Below, in pieces: positions 25,612 through 33,601 of a stretch of DNA of 40,091 nt; the stretch's first letter is position 1; every line of letters starts with the position of its first letter. Source of the DNA: Desulfurococcaceae archaeon UBA285 (lineage in GTDB: Archaea > Thermoproteota > Thermoprotei_A > Sulfolobales > Desulfurococcaceae); the NCBI GenBank assembly GCA_002495025.1, contig DADP01000038.1, positions 1 to 40,091 of the forward strand, read 5' to 3'. Position numbers and translations under genes: made by a program. Under the pieces are notes generated by a model that saw only the letters and a list, made by a program, of their open reading frames with translations, was not told the DNA's origin and searched no databases.

Positions 25612-26331
25612 ATGCCGGGCACAGTACCCCTAATAGGAGAAAAATTCCCTGAAATGACTGTTGAAACAACACATGGTGTAAAGAAACTACCAGACGACTA
25701 CAAGGGAAAATGGCTGGTGTTATTTAGCCACCCAGCAGACTTTACACCAGTATGTACAACTGAATTCATAGCTTTTGCATTGAGATACAATGAATTCAAA
25801 GAGTTGAACACTGAGCTACTAGGCCACAGTGTCGACAGTGTATTCTCACATATTAAATGGGTTGAGTGGATTAAAGAAAAATTCGGTATTGAAATACCAT
25901 TCCCAATTATCGCAGACCCCAACGGCGAGGTAGCAAAGAAACTAGGATTCCTCCACGCGCAGAGCTCCACTCACAGTGTTAGAGCAGTTATAATTGTAGA
26001 CCCTGAGGGAGTAGTTAGAGCAATACTATACTATCCACAAGAAGCAGGTAGAAACATGGATGAAATACTCAGACTACTAGTAGCACTACAAGTAAACACC
26101 CAGTACAAGAGAGCACTACCAGCCAACTGGCCAAACAACGAGTTAATTGGATGCTCAGTAATAGTACCACCAGCAAGAACCATAAAAGACGCGGCAGAGA
26201 GATTAAAGCAATTCAAGTGCTTCGACTGGTGGTTCTGCTACGAAGAAGGAAAAGTACCAGCAGAACTAGTTGAAAAAGCAAGAAGATTCCTACAGAGAGT
26301 AGCAACACCATTCTCTGGTCTAAAGAAGTAG
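25612..26331 (+). CDS. Peroxiredoxin (Prx6-type archaeal thioredoxin peroxidase)
   Basis: 239 residues. It reduces hydrogen peroxide and alkyl hydroperoxides in the cytoplasm. The peroxidatic cysteine is Cys48 in PADFTPVCTTEF. The long C-terminal domain carries two further cysteines in FKCFDWWFCYEE (about 203 and 209), the arrangement of the decameric Aeropyrum pernix peroxidase, which cycles through a C-terminal disulfide. Arg and Trp positions of the Prx6 group are conserved. It has a clear TATA box and an optimal ribosome site, so it is probably highly expressed. Confidence 0.96.
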   Translation: MPGTVPLIGEKFPEMTVETTHGVKKLPDDYKGKWLVLFSHPADFTPVCTTEFIAFALRYNEFKELNTELLGHSVDSVFSHIKWVEWIKEKFGIEIPFPIIADPNGEVAKKLGFLHAQSSTHSVRAVIIVDPEGVVRAILYYPQEAGRNMDEILRLLVALQVNTQYKRALPANWPNNELIGCSVIVPPARTIKDAAERLKQFKCFDWWFCYEEGKVPAELVEKARRFLQRVATPFSGLKK

Positions 26332-26353
26332 TTTTTACACAATCATCCCTATT

Positions 26354-26366
26354 CTTTTATTTTTTT
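26354..26366 (+). terminator. T-rich terminator after peroxiredoxin
   Basis: Two T-runs interrupted by a single A follow the peroxiredoxin stop by about 25 nt, a typical archaeal termination signal. Confidence 0.45.
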
Positions 26367-26463
26367 AAATACACATACAGACAGTGCTCTTGGTATTACA
26401 CACAGCCCTTTCTTTTTATAGTTAGCATTGAGGAATATCTCTGTGGAGGATTAAACTTCATAC

Positions 26464-26754
26464 TTGTCCATGGTGGAGGAGTTGTCTCAATCTATGTATT
26501 CAAATAGAGAGGGGTTTAAAGCAGTAGAGCTACTCGATAAATACGCTGAGATGCAGAGAGTAGTAGATGAAACACTAGAAAAATACATGCCTAGATTTAT
26601 CAAGCTACTACTAGAAAAAGTAGATGATCCAGTAAAAATAGAAGCATGGATGGAAGAATTAAAGAGATGTAGAAACGAAGAAATCTCATTGGAAATCAGA
26701 TATGTTATTGCTAAAGCCATTCAAAGAAAAACCATGGAACTAGAAAAAACATAG
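26464..26754 (+). CDS. Small helical protein of unknown function
   Basis: About 96 residues, almost all helical and highly charged (EEL, EKY, KRCRNEE), with no membrane segment and a single cysteine. I recognise no family. The start is unclear: TTG at 26464, ATG at 26470 and ATG at 26494 are in frame. GGAGGAT lies at 26443 and GGTGGAGG at 26472. CTTTTTATAG at about 26411-26420 is a plausible TATA box. It stands alone after the peroxiredoxin. Confidence 0.65.
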   Translation: MSMVEELSQSMYSNREGFKAVELLDKYAEMQRVVDETLEKYMPRFIKLLLEKVDDPVKIEAWMEELKRCRNEEISLEIRYVIAKAIQRKTMELEKT

Positions 26755-26979
26755 TTTTTACAAATTCCACTCCTCACATCACTTATTTTTACAACTCTCT
26801 ATTAACTACCTCTCTGTAATTACTCATGAGAGATAATATCGTTTCAAAACGAGTTCTTTGACGATCGGTATACGCAAATAGAATAAAGCGTCCATTATAA
26901 AAATCAATGGTGTTGTTTAGATTTTTTAAGAGGTGTCTTGTAATTCTAGATGGATAGGTATGACTAGTTGTATGGGTGT

Positions 26980-27414
26980 ATGAGTGTGTTTCCACCCGCT
27001 ATACTCGTCTTTGTAATTCTCGCAGTGGTTATTATCCTCGTTGTTATAAACCTCGTATTGATCTGCAAAGATAAATTTAGAGTGAGTGTTCGTATTAGTG
27101 ATAGAGAGGTAGTAGTTAAAGGACTGCTTCGTGAGTAGAGGTATACAAAGCCTAGTTTTCTCTCACTGGATAATTACGAGTCTATTGCTAGTTATGCTTC
27201 TACTACAGCGTCAAATATATAATCTCGTCCCTGTATAGCAGTCAGCGTTGAACGCGTTGGTATACGGGAATACAATGTGCTAGTAGAGTGTAGATATACA
27301 TATGGCAGAGTGTGGCGAGCGGTATCATTTATAGTCACACTCATTATTCTCCTAGTGGCATTGTACGTAGTATACTTAGTAATGTCTACTGTAATATTCT
27401 ATCCATTTATATAG
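26980..27414 (+). pseudogene. Degenerate small membrane-protein gene with two in-frame stops
   Basis: One frame of 145 codons begins with a membrane helix (PAILVFVILAVVIILVVI, from ATG 26980 or GTG 26986, the latter 7 nt after GGGTG). It runs through a polar segment and ends with a second membrane helix (VSFIVTLIILLVALYVVYLV), but it is broken by TAG at 27136 and TAA at 27220. Codon use stays native across the stops. The first 52 codons could instead be a real short single-helix protein. A second short frame (27131-27238) overlaps it. No family is recognised. Confidence 0.45.
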
Positions 27415-27812
27415 TGTTTTAATCCACAAGTAGTTTTGATTAAATCTTGAGCAAAGTACGCCCTGAATACTGCTTCGCCTCTTGTAGATAGTGGTTCATT
27501 ACCAGATAGACTAGATCTTTGGTGGAACTTTATATCTTGTTTTGTCAATTAATCCCGCTTCTCTAAATGCTCTTGCAGAAGTACAATCTAGGTAGTTGAA
27601 ATCCCTCAACTCGGTGTTGTATACAGTATCGTCTAATTGTGTACCGTATACAACGAATGTTTTTACACCTGTTGATTCTCTAATAGTGCAATGCATAAAC
27701 CGACGTGATTGCGGGTATAACAATGTTTCTGATTGGTACAACAATACTTGGAGCATAGTTTTCACTTACTTCAACGTTTTCATCTGTTAACTACGTCCTC
27801 TCCACAATTCAT
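27399..27812 (-). pseudogene. Frameshifted remnant of an unknown gene
   Basis: Minus-strand coding-like segments follow one another but in different frames. ATG at 27812 opens with MNCGEDVVNR. A shifted frame gives DENVEVSENYAPSIVV and on to a stop. An 84-codon frame (27511-27765) contains TFVVYGTQLDDTVYNTELRD and AFREAGLIDKTRYK. A last frame, ending at the TAG at 27399, contains LSTRGEAVFRAYFAQDLIK. Joined, they would make a protein of about 140 residues needing about three frame changes. The opening cysteine pair could be part of a zinc knuckle. No family is recognised, and the 84-codon frame might alternatively be a small gene. Confidence 0.4.
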
Positions 27813-27863
27813 GCACAAAGATTATATCTACAATCTTGTGCTCTAGAATTCTAGTTTGAGTAT

Positions 27864-27920
27864 GTGGGGCCCTGCTTCATTGCATCCCGTTCGGGAGCCT
27901 CTGCGGGCGTCGCGGGTTTC
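27864..27920. ncRNA. GC-rich foldable element, candidate structured RNA
   Basis: About 57 nt of GC-rich sequence in an otherwise AT-rich, gene-free stretch. On the plus strand CCCTGC can pair with GCGGG, enclosing an internal loop and an upper stem of GC and CCC pairs capped by GTTC. The complementary strand folds similarly, so direction is unresolved. A perfect 12-nt palindrome CTAGAATTCTAG lies just beside it at 27843-27854. In AT-rich hyperthermophiles such islands often mark noncoding RNA. No C/D boxes and no convincing H/ACA layout were found. Confidence 0.4.
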
Positions 27921-27954
27921 AATTTAATTGTATAAGTTTAGAGTTTTATATCTA

Positions 27955-29475
27955 TTAGTCAACTGTAAATAGTTCTCTATCTTGTTCGTATTCTTTACCT
28001 AGAGACAACGCTATTTTTGCTTTTGCTAGTTCATATCCCAGGTAGAAGTAGTGTTTTGGGTCTGATGCCAGTTCACGATCTATGATTGTATTTAGAATAG
28101 CGTATGGGTCGCGAGACTCTATTTCTAATACTGGTTTATTCTCTCCATATTTATAGTATTGTACTATTATTGTTTTATTAGAGTGATCGACGAATATCTT
28201 GAAGAAGCCTTTGGGGTCTGGTTTCCATGGACTCTTTTCTACAGCAACTACTCTATTCTCTGCTCTCACAGGTATACTTGTCTTCAACTTCTTGTCTTTT
28301 AATACTAAGAGGTTTAATGTGAGGTCTTTTGGTGGTTTACCGAGCTTCTTTGCAATAACAGCCATTTCTAGTGCTTTCTTTAATTCTAGTGTTGCATTAC
28401 GTGTTTTTACACTGGCTTCTGCTGTAAGATATAATTCAACTCCTAGTTCAACACCAATAAACGCTAATAGCGCGTTTAACCCTATACTATCAGCGTCAAC
28501 TAGTTCTGTAATGTTTCCAACCCCCATTAAAACAGGAAACTCGGATTGCATGTTTTTAACTTCAATATATGCTGTTAGAGATTCTATTAAACCCTGGAGT
28601 GGTGGCTGCAACACGGGGTCCAATATGATTTTTTCCAACCCGTGTTCTCTGAGATACCGGGCAGTTGAAACTAGTTTTTTGGGTTCTACTCCCCGACCTC
28701 CTACTAGTATAATGGGTTTTTCCCTGATAGCATGGATCATACTGGTTAATACATCAATGTTTTCAATGGATACTCCATTAATGAAATCTACTTGACGAGA
28801 CAGTTCGTTGATAATGTCCATGTCTCCTGTATCTATACCTACTGGTTTATTGAATAGTGTTTTTGCTTCTTCAATAATTCTCTGTGTTTTAGATAAGTCG
28901 AATCCTATTGGTACACCTATAGAGATTAAATCAGCATGACTAGCTGCTACGCGGTATTTCTCTAAGTCGCGTGGTGTATCAGCATATACTTCGAGTACTA
29001 CAAGTGGGTAGTGTTTACTAACTGGTATTCCATTGATATCAAAGTATTTGTCTACACTGGCTTTCTCCCGGGCTTCTCTAAGTACTTCCACTTCAATTTT
29101 CTCTTTTTCAGCTTCTAGAATACTATCAGCTGGCTCGATTGTTGAGAATTCAACTCCTTTGAGAATGTATTTTACCATTTGTGGGAGGTCGTAGATGTAT
29201 CGAGGCCCCTTAATAATTCTCAATCCGAGTTCACGAGAAACAAGTGAGACGTCGCCACGTGTATATCCCGGTACGATTACGTAGTCCTTGTCTCTCAGGG
29301 AATCTATGTGTCTTGGCAGTTCTCTCAATAAGTATTCACTTGTCATCATTGCTGCTACGGGTATTGGAAGCTGGATTACAGTGATTTCAACTCCGGGGTT
29401 TTCACGCATTATTTTCTCAGCTACTTCTCGAACCATTTCATACGCTATTCTACCAGTTACAAGGGCTATTTTCAC
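27955..29475 (-). CDS. Archaeal dihydropteroate synthase-like protein
   Basis: 506 residues. The N-terminal third (MKIALVTGRIAYEMV, with VIVPGYTRGDVS) is followed by a TIM-barrel related to dihydropteroate synthase: DLISIGVPIGFD, PVGIDTGDMD, VDFINGVS and KIILDPVLQP. This is the long archaeal DHPS-related family of the Methanocaldococcus MJ0107 type, associated with tetrahydromethanopterin-like pterin synthesis; its exact reaction is not settled. It overlaps the upstream flavoprotein gene by 4 nt (ATGA) and is the last gene of the pterin operon. Confidence 0.9.
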   Translation of the reverse strand: MKIALVTGRIAYEMVREVAEKIMRENPGVEITVIQLPIPVAAMMTSEYLLRELPRHIDSLRDKDYVIVPGYTRGDVSLVSRELGLRIIKGPRYIYDLPQMVKYILKGVEFSTIEPADSILEAEKEKIEVEVLREAREKASVDKYFDINGIPVSKHYPLVVLEVYADTPRDLEKYRVAASHADLISIGVPIGFDLSKTQRIIEEAKTLFNKPVGIDTGDMDIINELSRQVDFINGVSIENIDVLTSMIHAIREKPIILVGGRGVEPKKLVSTARYLREHGLEKIILDPVLQPPLQGLIESLTAYIEVKNMQSEFPVLMGVGNITELVDADSIGLNALLAFIGVELGVELYLTAEASVKTRNATLELKKALEMAVIAKKLGKPPKDLTLNLLVLKDKKLKTSIPVRAENRVVAVEKSPWKPDPKGFFKIFVDHSNKTIIVQYYKYGENKPVLEIESRDPYAILNTIIDRELASDPKHYFYLGYELAKAKIALSLGKEYEQDRELFTVD

Positions 29476-30197
29476 TGCTTTACACCTAGTTCTACGAGTA
29501 TTTCGCGGGGATCTCTTATTACTCTAACACCTGGTATCAACTCGAGTTTTCTAATTATATCTAGGTAGAATGGTACGGGTTTAACGACGAGTTCAACATC
29601 AAATGATATAGCATTAAAGGGGCATGTTTTTAAACACATATAACACCTATTACACTTCTCTAAGTAGACGTCTACTTTGTAATACGGGTCTTCTACGAGA
29701 GCACCTGTTGGACAAGACATAGCAGCATAGCATTTTTCGCATTCAATACATTTCTCTCTATCTACTACTATGGGTATGTAGCTCCTAGTTTCAAACGCGT
29801 CAACGGGGATTATGTAGATTGGTTTTTGTGTTTTAATAGCGTGCATTACGAGGTTTGATACTAGTGTATCTGCTATTCCACTAACTATTTTTCCAATAGT
29901 ATTCATTGTTGCCGGTGATACAACTACTATTTTATACACGCCTAGATATAGCCTACCCGTTGATGGAAATCCAGGCGGCTCTCTACTCTCATAGATAATG
30001 CCTGTTGGATACTCTCCTTTAACAGTGGATTCTAGTATTTTGCGGAGTCCATACATATTGACTACTTGCTCGCCAGCCCTGGAAATAAATACTGTAACTC
30101 TATAACCCGCTTTAACGAGTTGACTGATTACCTCTACACTCTCTCTAAGCAGTGCACCGGCTCCAGTAATACCCCAAGCTATTGCCTGTCTGCTCAA
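29472..30197 (-). CDS. Flavoprotein-ferredoxin fusion, dihydromethanopterin reductase (DmrX/AfpA-like) type
   Basis: 241 residues. The N-terminal 150 form a flavoprotein domain of the dihydropterin reductase/phosphopantothenoylcysteine decarboxylase type (AWGITGAGALLRES, VVSPATMNTIGKI). Next is a two-cluster ferredoxin domain. Its first motif is CIECEKCYAAMSCP, with five residues before the last cysteine instead of the usual three; its second is CNRCYMCLKTCP. A short C-terminal extension ends the protein. In the pterin operon it probably reduces a dihydropterin with electrons from Fe-S clusters. Position between mptD and the DHPS-like gene supports this. Confidence 0.87.
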   Translation of the reverse strand: MSRQAIAWGITGAGALLRESVEVISQLVKAGYRVTVFISRAGEQVVNMYGLRKILESTVKGEYPTGIIYESREPPGFPSTGRLYLGVYKIVVVSPATMNTIGKIVSGIADTLVSNLVMHAIKTQKPIYIIPVDAFETRSYIPIVVDREKCIECEKCYAAMSCPTGALVEDPYYKVDVYLEKCNRCYMCLKTCPFNAISFDVELVVKPVPFYLDIIRKLELIPGVRVIRDPREILVELGVKQ

Positions 30198-30199
30198 TT

Positions 30200-30580
30200 C
30201 TAATCCTCTTGTATGTCTTCTATGTATCCTAGATTATAGTCTAATTCGGGTATGTATCTAAGCCTCGCTGTAACTCTACACCTACCATATTTAATAATTA
30301 TTCGTGCATCTATATTTCTCGTTTTAATCGTAGTGTAGGCGTATGGAGAGTTTGACTGTGGGACTTCTATGTTTAATTCTACTTTAACTTCTTCACGGAA
30401 TGGCTGGGCTAGTAAAGACCTCTCAATGGCTTTTTTAATTATTTCCAGGTCTTCGAGGCTTCTAACTGGTATACCAGTGAATTGGTGGACAAGAGTGCCT
30501 ATTGCTATTCCAGCCTCGAATACAGCTCTATCTCTCTCTGTTGTTTTAGGCGAGAAGTATTTAGAAGCAGGGTCATTCAT
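30200..30580 (-). CDS. mptD: Dihydroneopterin aldolase MptD
   Basis: 126 residues from the ATG at 30580, selected because GGTGA lies 5 nt upstream; a TTG at 30592 would add four residues. The conserved ERDRAVFEAGIAIGTLVHQF and TGIPV at the N-terminus identify the archaeal MptD family (MJ1585 type), which cleaves dihydroneopterin to 6-hydroxymethyl-dihydropterin and glycolaldehyde. It overlaps mptE by 8 nt and ends 3 nt before the flavoprotein gene, fitting a single pathway operon. Confidence 0.88.
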   Translation of the reverse strand: MNDPASKYFSPKTTERDRAVFEAGIAIGTLVHQFTGIPVRSLEDLEIIKKAIERSLLAQPFREEVKVELNIEVPQSNSPYAYTTIKTRNIDARIIIKYGRCRVTARLRYIPELDYNLGYIEDIQED

Positions 30581-31298
30581 GCAATTCACCAATGTGTTTA
30601 AACACTACTCCTTTTTCTTCTAGGTATTTCATTATTAATCTAGCTATTTCAAGCTTCTTTATTTTTGATTTTAAATCAATTCTTGTTTTACCAGGACACA
30701 CCCCCGGCTCTTCTAAGTCGAAGCCTGCCAAGTATACTTCTCTCACTCCGAGATGGTATAGTATAAATAGTGCTCTATCTCCATCTGTAAATCCACCATA
30801 ATTGTATACATAGGGTCTTGGCTCAACCTGGGTAGACCCAGAGACAAACCCCTCAATTAGTGGAACGTGTTTTTCAAGTAGGTCAATGTTGTCTCCATGT
30901 GCATGTATTATAGTTATAGAGCCCATTCTAGATGCTTTTCTAATAGCTTCTATATCACCATCTAAATCAGTAACAATAAGGTCTGGTACAACACCGTTTT
31001 CTAGTAATACTCTAGTTGCTCCATCAGCGGCTACTATTAAAAAACGAGTTTTATCTATAGTCTTTAGAAAACCAGTTTCTCTGAGTAGGCTTCCACCACA
31101 TCCAACAACAATTCCACTCACACTACTCTTTATTTTTGATTTAATATCCTCGAATAACACTGCGCGGGGGTGATTAACGAGTATATGGCTTAGTAAATCA
31201 GTTGCCTCTTGGTCTCTTTGAAAACTAAGCCAGGGAATTCTCTCTACTATTAAACCATATATTTTCAGCCACTCCTCTCTACTTATAAGCCACGCCAT
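30573..31298 (-). CDS. mptE: 6-hydroxymethyl-7,8-dihydropterin pyrophosphokinase MptE
   Basis: 241 residues of the archaeal MptE family (DUF115, MJ1634 type), which transfers pyrophosphate from ATP to 6-hydroxymethyl-dihydropterin. Hallmarks are VVGCGGSLLRE, LIVAADGATRVLLENG followed by PDLIVTDLDGD, and IIHAHGDN, together forming the thiamine-pyrophosphokinase-like active site. GGTG precedes the ATG by about 6 nt. It is the first gene of the operon mptE-mptD-flavoprotein-DHPS-like. Confidence 0.92.
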   Translation of the reverse strand: MAWLISREEWLKIYGLIVERIPWLSFQRDQEATDLLSHILVNHPRAVLFEDIKSKIKSSVSGIVVGCGGSLLRETGFLKTIDKTRFLIVAADGATRVLLENGVVPDLIVTDLDGDIEAIRKASRMGSITIIHAHGDNIDLLEKHVPLIEGFVSGSTQVEPRPYVYNYGGFTDGDRALFILYHLGVREVYLAGFDLEEPGVCPGKTRIDLKSKIKKLEIARLIMKYLEEKGVVFKHIGELHE

Positions 31299-31419
31299 GA
31301 ATACACCGGTATTAATTCAAATTCTAGTTTACAAGTATGTTTAAACGTGTTTTTAATGGTTGGATCACGAGTAAAATTTAAAAATGTTTTAATGTAGAAA
31401 TACCCTTTATGACTGCAGA

Positions 31420-32628
31420 GTGAATCTATATAGTCTAAATAGGTGTCTATACTTGTATATCGTGGTATTGCTAGTAGCGGTTGCTATCTCGCTGGGTATT
31501 GCAATGATTAACGGTGCACAAAATATCGGCAAAATAATTGGTGTTTCAACTCGTAGAGTTAAGAGGAGATCTAGACTAGTTTATACTGCAAACGCTGTAT
31601 TTATGGGTATTGGTGCCTTCACGCTTGGTAGTAGGATATCTAAGACTATAGCGAAGGGAATTATTGACTTCTCACTCCTACCGGGTGAAACCAGTCAGTT
31701 ACTTGCATCTTCTTCTATTGTATTTTCAACTATTATAGTAGCATCTATTTCCCTCCACTATAAAATACCACTTAGTATAAGCCAGCTTGTTGTTGGAAGT
31801 GCTATTGGAACGGGATTGGCTCTATGTGGATTAGAGTGTTTAAACACTGAGAGAATAGCTCTAATTGTCTCCTCGTGGATTACTACTCCACTAATTGCTG
31901 GTTTAACCTCTACTGTACTCTACAAACTAGATGAATATGTTTCAAGTAGGGGCAATCCCAGGATTGAAGTTGCACTGTATACCTTTTACTTCTCGTTTTC
32001 TATGTTTATTGTTCAATACCTCTTATTATCCGAGTTTACTGGTCCAGAAATATCTTTTGTATACGCATTATTCTTCGCTATAAATATCGCACTAGCACTC
32101 ATAATATACTCTTATACGCTTGAATACCCGTGGGAGGAGGAGCTAGATATACTTAAATTCTATACACAGTCAATAATCGTCCTCCTACTAGGACTTAGTT
32201 ATGGAGCACACGACATTGGAAACGCTGCCGGCCCTCTATCCCTAATATTCTCCTATATGTATCCATCAATAGATCATCTCCATACAGCAATAACACTGAC
32301 TTCTCTCGCGTTTTTTGTAGGTGCTGCTATTTGGGGTTATAGAATTGCTGGAACTATTGGTGGTGGAATTACTCCTTTAACACCTACAACAGGGTTTATT
32401 GTACAAGTATCCACGGCATTTACGTTATTCCTTGTTGTTTCAATGGGTATTCCAAGCTCTATTACACTAACACTACTTGGTTCAATTGCTGGTGTAGGAT
32501 ATGCTAGAGGATTAAACTATGTAAATACAAAAATGTTGATTAAAATAAACCTCTTCTGGATTGTGGGTGTTGCATCTACTATTGTTGCATCTTATTTGTT
32601 TACTATGTTGTTTAAAATAATACTTTAA
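31420..32628 (+). CDS. PiT-family inorganic phosphate permease
   Basis: 402 residues, 10-12 membrane helices, internally duplicated. The first repeat signature reads MINGAQNIGKIIGV and the second LSYGAHDIGNAAGPLS. The canonical motif is of the GANDVANA type; the acidic residue is kept in the second repeat but appears as Asn in the first. These transporters move phosphate with sodium or protons. The start is GTG at 31420; no ribosome site is seen, and TTTTAATG at 31387-31394 could be a TATA box for a leaderless mRNA. The last 17 nt overlap the convergent peptidase gene. Confidence 0.9.
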   Translation: MNLYSLNRCLYLYIVVLLVAVAISLGIAMINGAQNIGKIIGVSTRRVKRRSRLVYTANAVFMGIGAFTLGSRISKTIAKGIIDFSLLPGETSQLLASSSIVFSTIIVASISLHYKIPLSISQLVVGSAIGTGLALCGLECLNTERIALIVSSWITTPLIAGLTSTVLYKLDEYVSSRGNPRIEVALYTFYFSFSMFIVQYLLLSEFTGPEISFVYALFFAINIALALIIYSYTLEYPWEEELDILKFYTQSIIVLLLGLSYGAHDIGNAAGPLSLIFSYMYPSIDHLHTAITLTSLAFFVGAAIWGYRIAGTIGGGITPLTPTTGFIVQVSTAFTLFLVVSMGIPSSITLTLLGSIAGVGYARGLNYVNTKMLIKINLFWIVGVASTIVASYLFTMLFKIIL

Positions 32629-33412
32629 AGAATAATGTGAGTAGCGGTTTATCTCCGAGTATCAAAAATAGTATAAATCCTGCAAAGAAGTATACTATGA
32701 AGGGTAGTCCGGGACTAACCCATATATATCCTTCTGGATCAATGAATTTCTCTTCAACTAGTTGTTTTAGAGTGGATCGTATATCATAATCTATTCCTGT
32801 TAAAACTCTGTATTTCACCACGAGGTTTCCTCCTACTAGTTCAAATGATTGTAGGGGAATGTAGTGTTTATACTTCCCCTGGATGTAGTCAGAAATCTTT
32901 ACTGGTTTACCAAAGAGTGGAAGTAGTATTCTATATACTCCTGGTAAATCTTGGACGAATTTATAGCTGGTTAAAACCACGTATATGGAGTTGACGATAA
33001 TTAGTAGTATTGCTCCAAGTGTTGAATACAATATAATCATGATGGGCGGTGGTAGAATACCTCTAGAAGCAAGAGTAGCAGAGTAAGTAGTGGGATATGT
33101 ATACATTAAACCAAGAGAAACAGCAACAAATACATCTCCATCACCAATTAATCCAAGTCTATACAATGTGTAGAATACTATTCCAACTACTCCAATCGAG
33201 AAAAACACATAGAAGAGTTTCAATGTTAATACTAGATCGCTGAATACACTAGTCAATACAAACATCACTATTGAAACAACAAGATAAATGTAAACCAAGC
33301 GCGCATCCAATTCTCTACTCTTATAATCCTGTATACTGAGAACTAAGAGTATTGGAAACGTTACAAGTAGCTTTACATACTCGATAAATTCAATACTCAC
33401 TGTTAATTCCAA
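32612..33412 (-). CDS. Type IV prepilin/preflagellin peptidase (A24 family, PibD/FlaK-like)
   Basis: 266 residues, polytopic. The two catalytic aspartates of this membrane protease family are present: one in SIQDYKSRELD (about residue 29) and one in the GxGD motif LIGDGDV (about residue 93). Six to seven helices are predicted, interrupted by a cytoplasmic segment (about 160-235) longer than in many homologs. It cleaves class III signal peptides such as that of the pilin at 20632. The 3' end overlaps the PiT gene. Confidence 0.92.
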   Translation of the reverse strand: MELTVSIEFIEYVKLLVTFPILLVLSIQDYKSRELDARLVYIYLVVSIVMFVLTSVFSDLVLTLKLFYVFFSIGVVGIVFYTLYRLGLIGDGDVFVAVSLGLMYTYPTTYSATLASRGILPPPIMIILYSTLGAILLIIVNSIYVVLTSYKFVQDLPGVYRILLPLFGKPVKISDYIQGKYKHYIPLQSFELVGGNLVVKYRVLTGIDYDIRSTLKQLVEEKFIDPEGYIWVSPGLPFIVYFFAGFILFLILGDKPLLTLFFKVLF

Positions 33413-33504
33413 TCCAAGCCACCAATTCCAATACTAGTTTTTACTCCTACCTGTCAATTATAGAGATTTAGGATATATTAGCCACTACAATTATACACTT
33501 AGTT

Positions 33505-33577
33505 GAGAGGCCTCGGGGACAGCCGCGTGTCCCGCGGCAGTGTGATCCGGGGTGGGTCCCCCCGGTTCTTCGTACAC
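33505..33577. ncRNA. GC-rich double-hairpin element, candidate noncoding RNA
   Basis: About 70 nt of very GC-rich sequence between the prepilin peptidase start and the iron-alcohol dehydrogenase end. Two exclusive folds are possible in the first half: GGGACA with TGTCCC around GCCGCG (33516-33533), or GCCGCG with CGCGGC around TGTCC (33522-33538). A second hairpin pairs CCGGGG with CCCCGG (33547-33565), extended by GTGT with ACAC. A TATA-like stretch near 33473-33480 would suit a plus-strand transcript starting close to 33503. Two hairpins ending in ACA recall H/ACA guide RNAs, but the lower stem is too short for a firm call. Confidence 0.5.
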
Positions 33578-33601
33578 ACATTTCATAGTGGAAAAAGAGG
33601 G

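Noticed and set aside
26789..26995. A 68-codon minus-strand frame with GTG start, charged C-terminal half (RHLLKNLNN, FAYTDRQRT).
   Set aside because: No ribosome site at proper spacing, overlaps the start of the interrupted membrane frame, and no family match. It may be another remnant, but the support is too weak to list.
27810..27850. CGEDVVNRDEN resembling the zinc-ribbon end of TnpB transposases.
   Set aside because: The match crosses a presumed frameshift, the second cysteine pair is missing and the following sequence does not resemble TnpB.
27900..27935. GTTTCAAT resembling an end of some archaeal CRISPR repeats.
   Set aside because: Only one copy; there are no regularly spaced repeats in the window.
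29294..29348. ATGATGA ... CTGA pair about 44 nt apart on the minus strand.
   Set aside because: Falls fully inside the conserved coding region of the DHPS-like gene and has no internal C'/D' pair.
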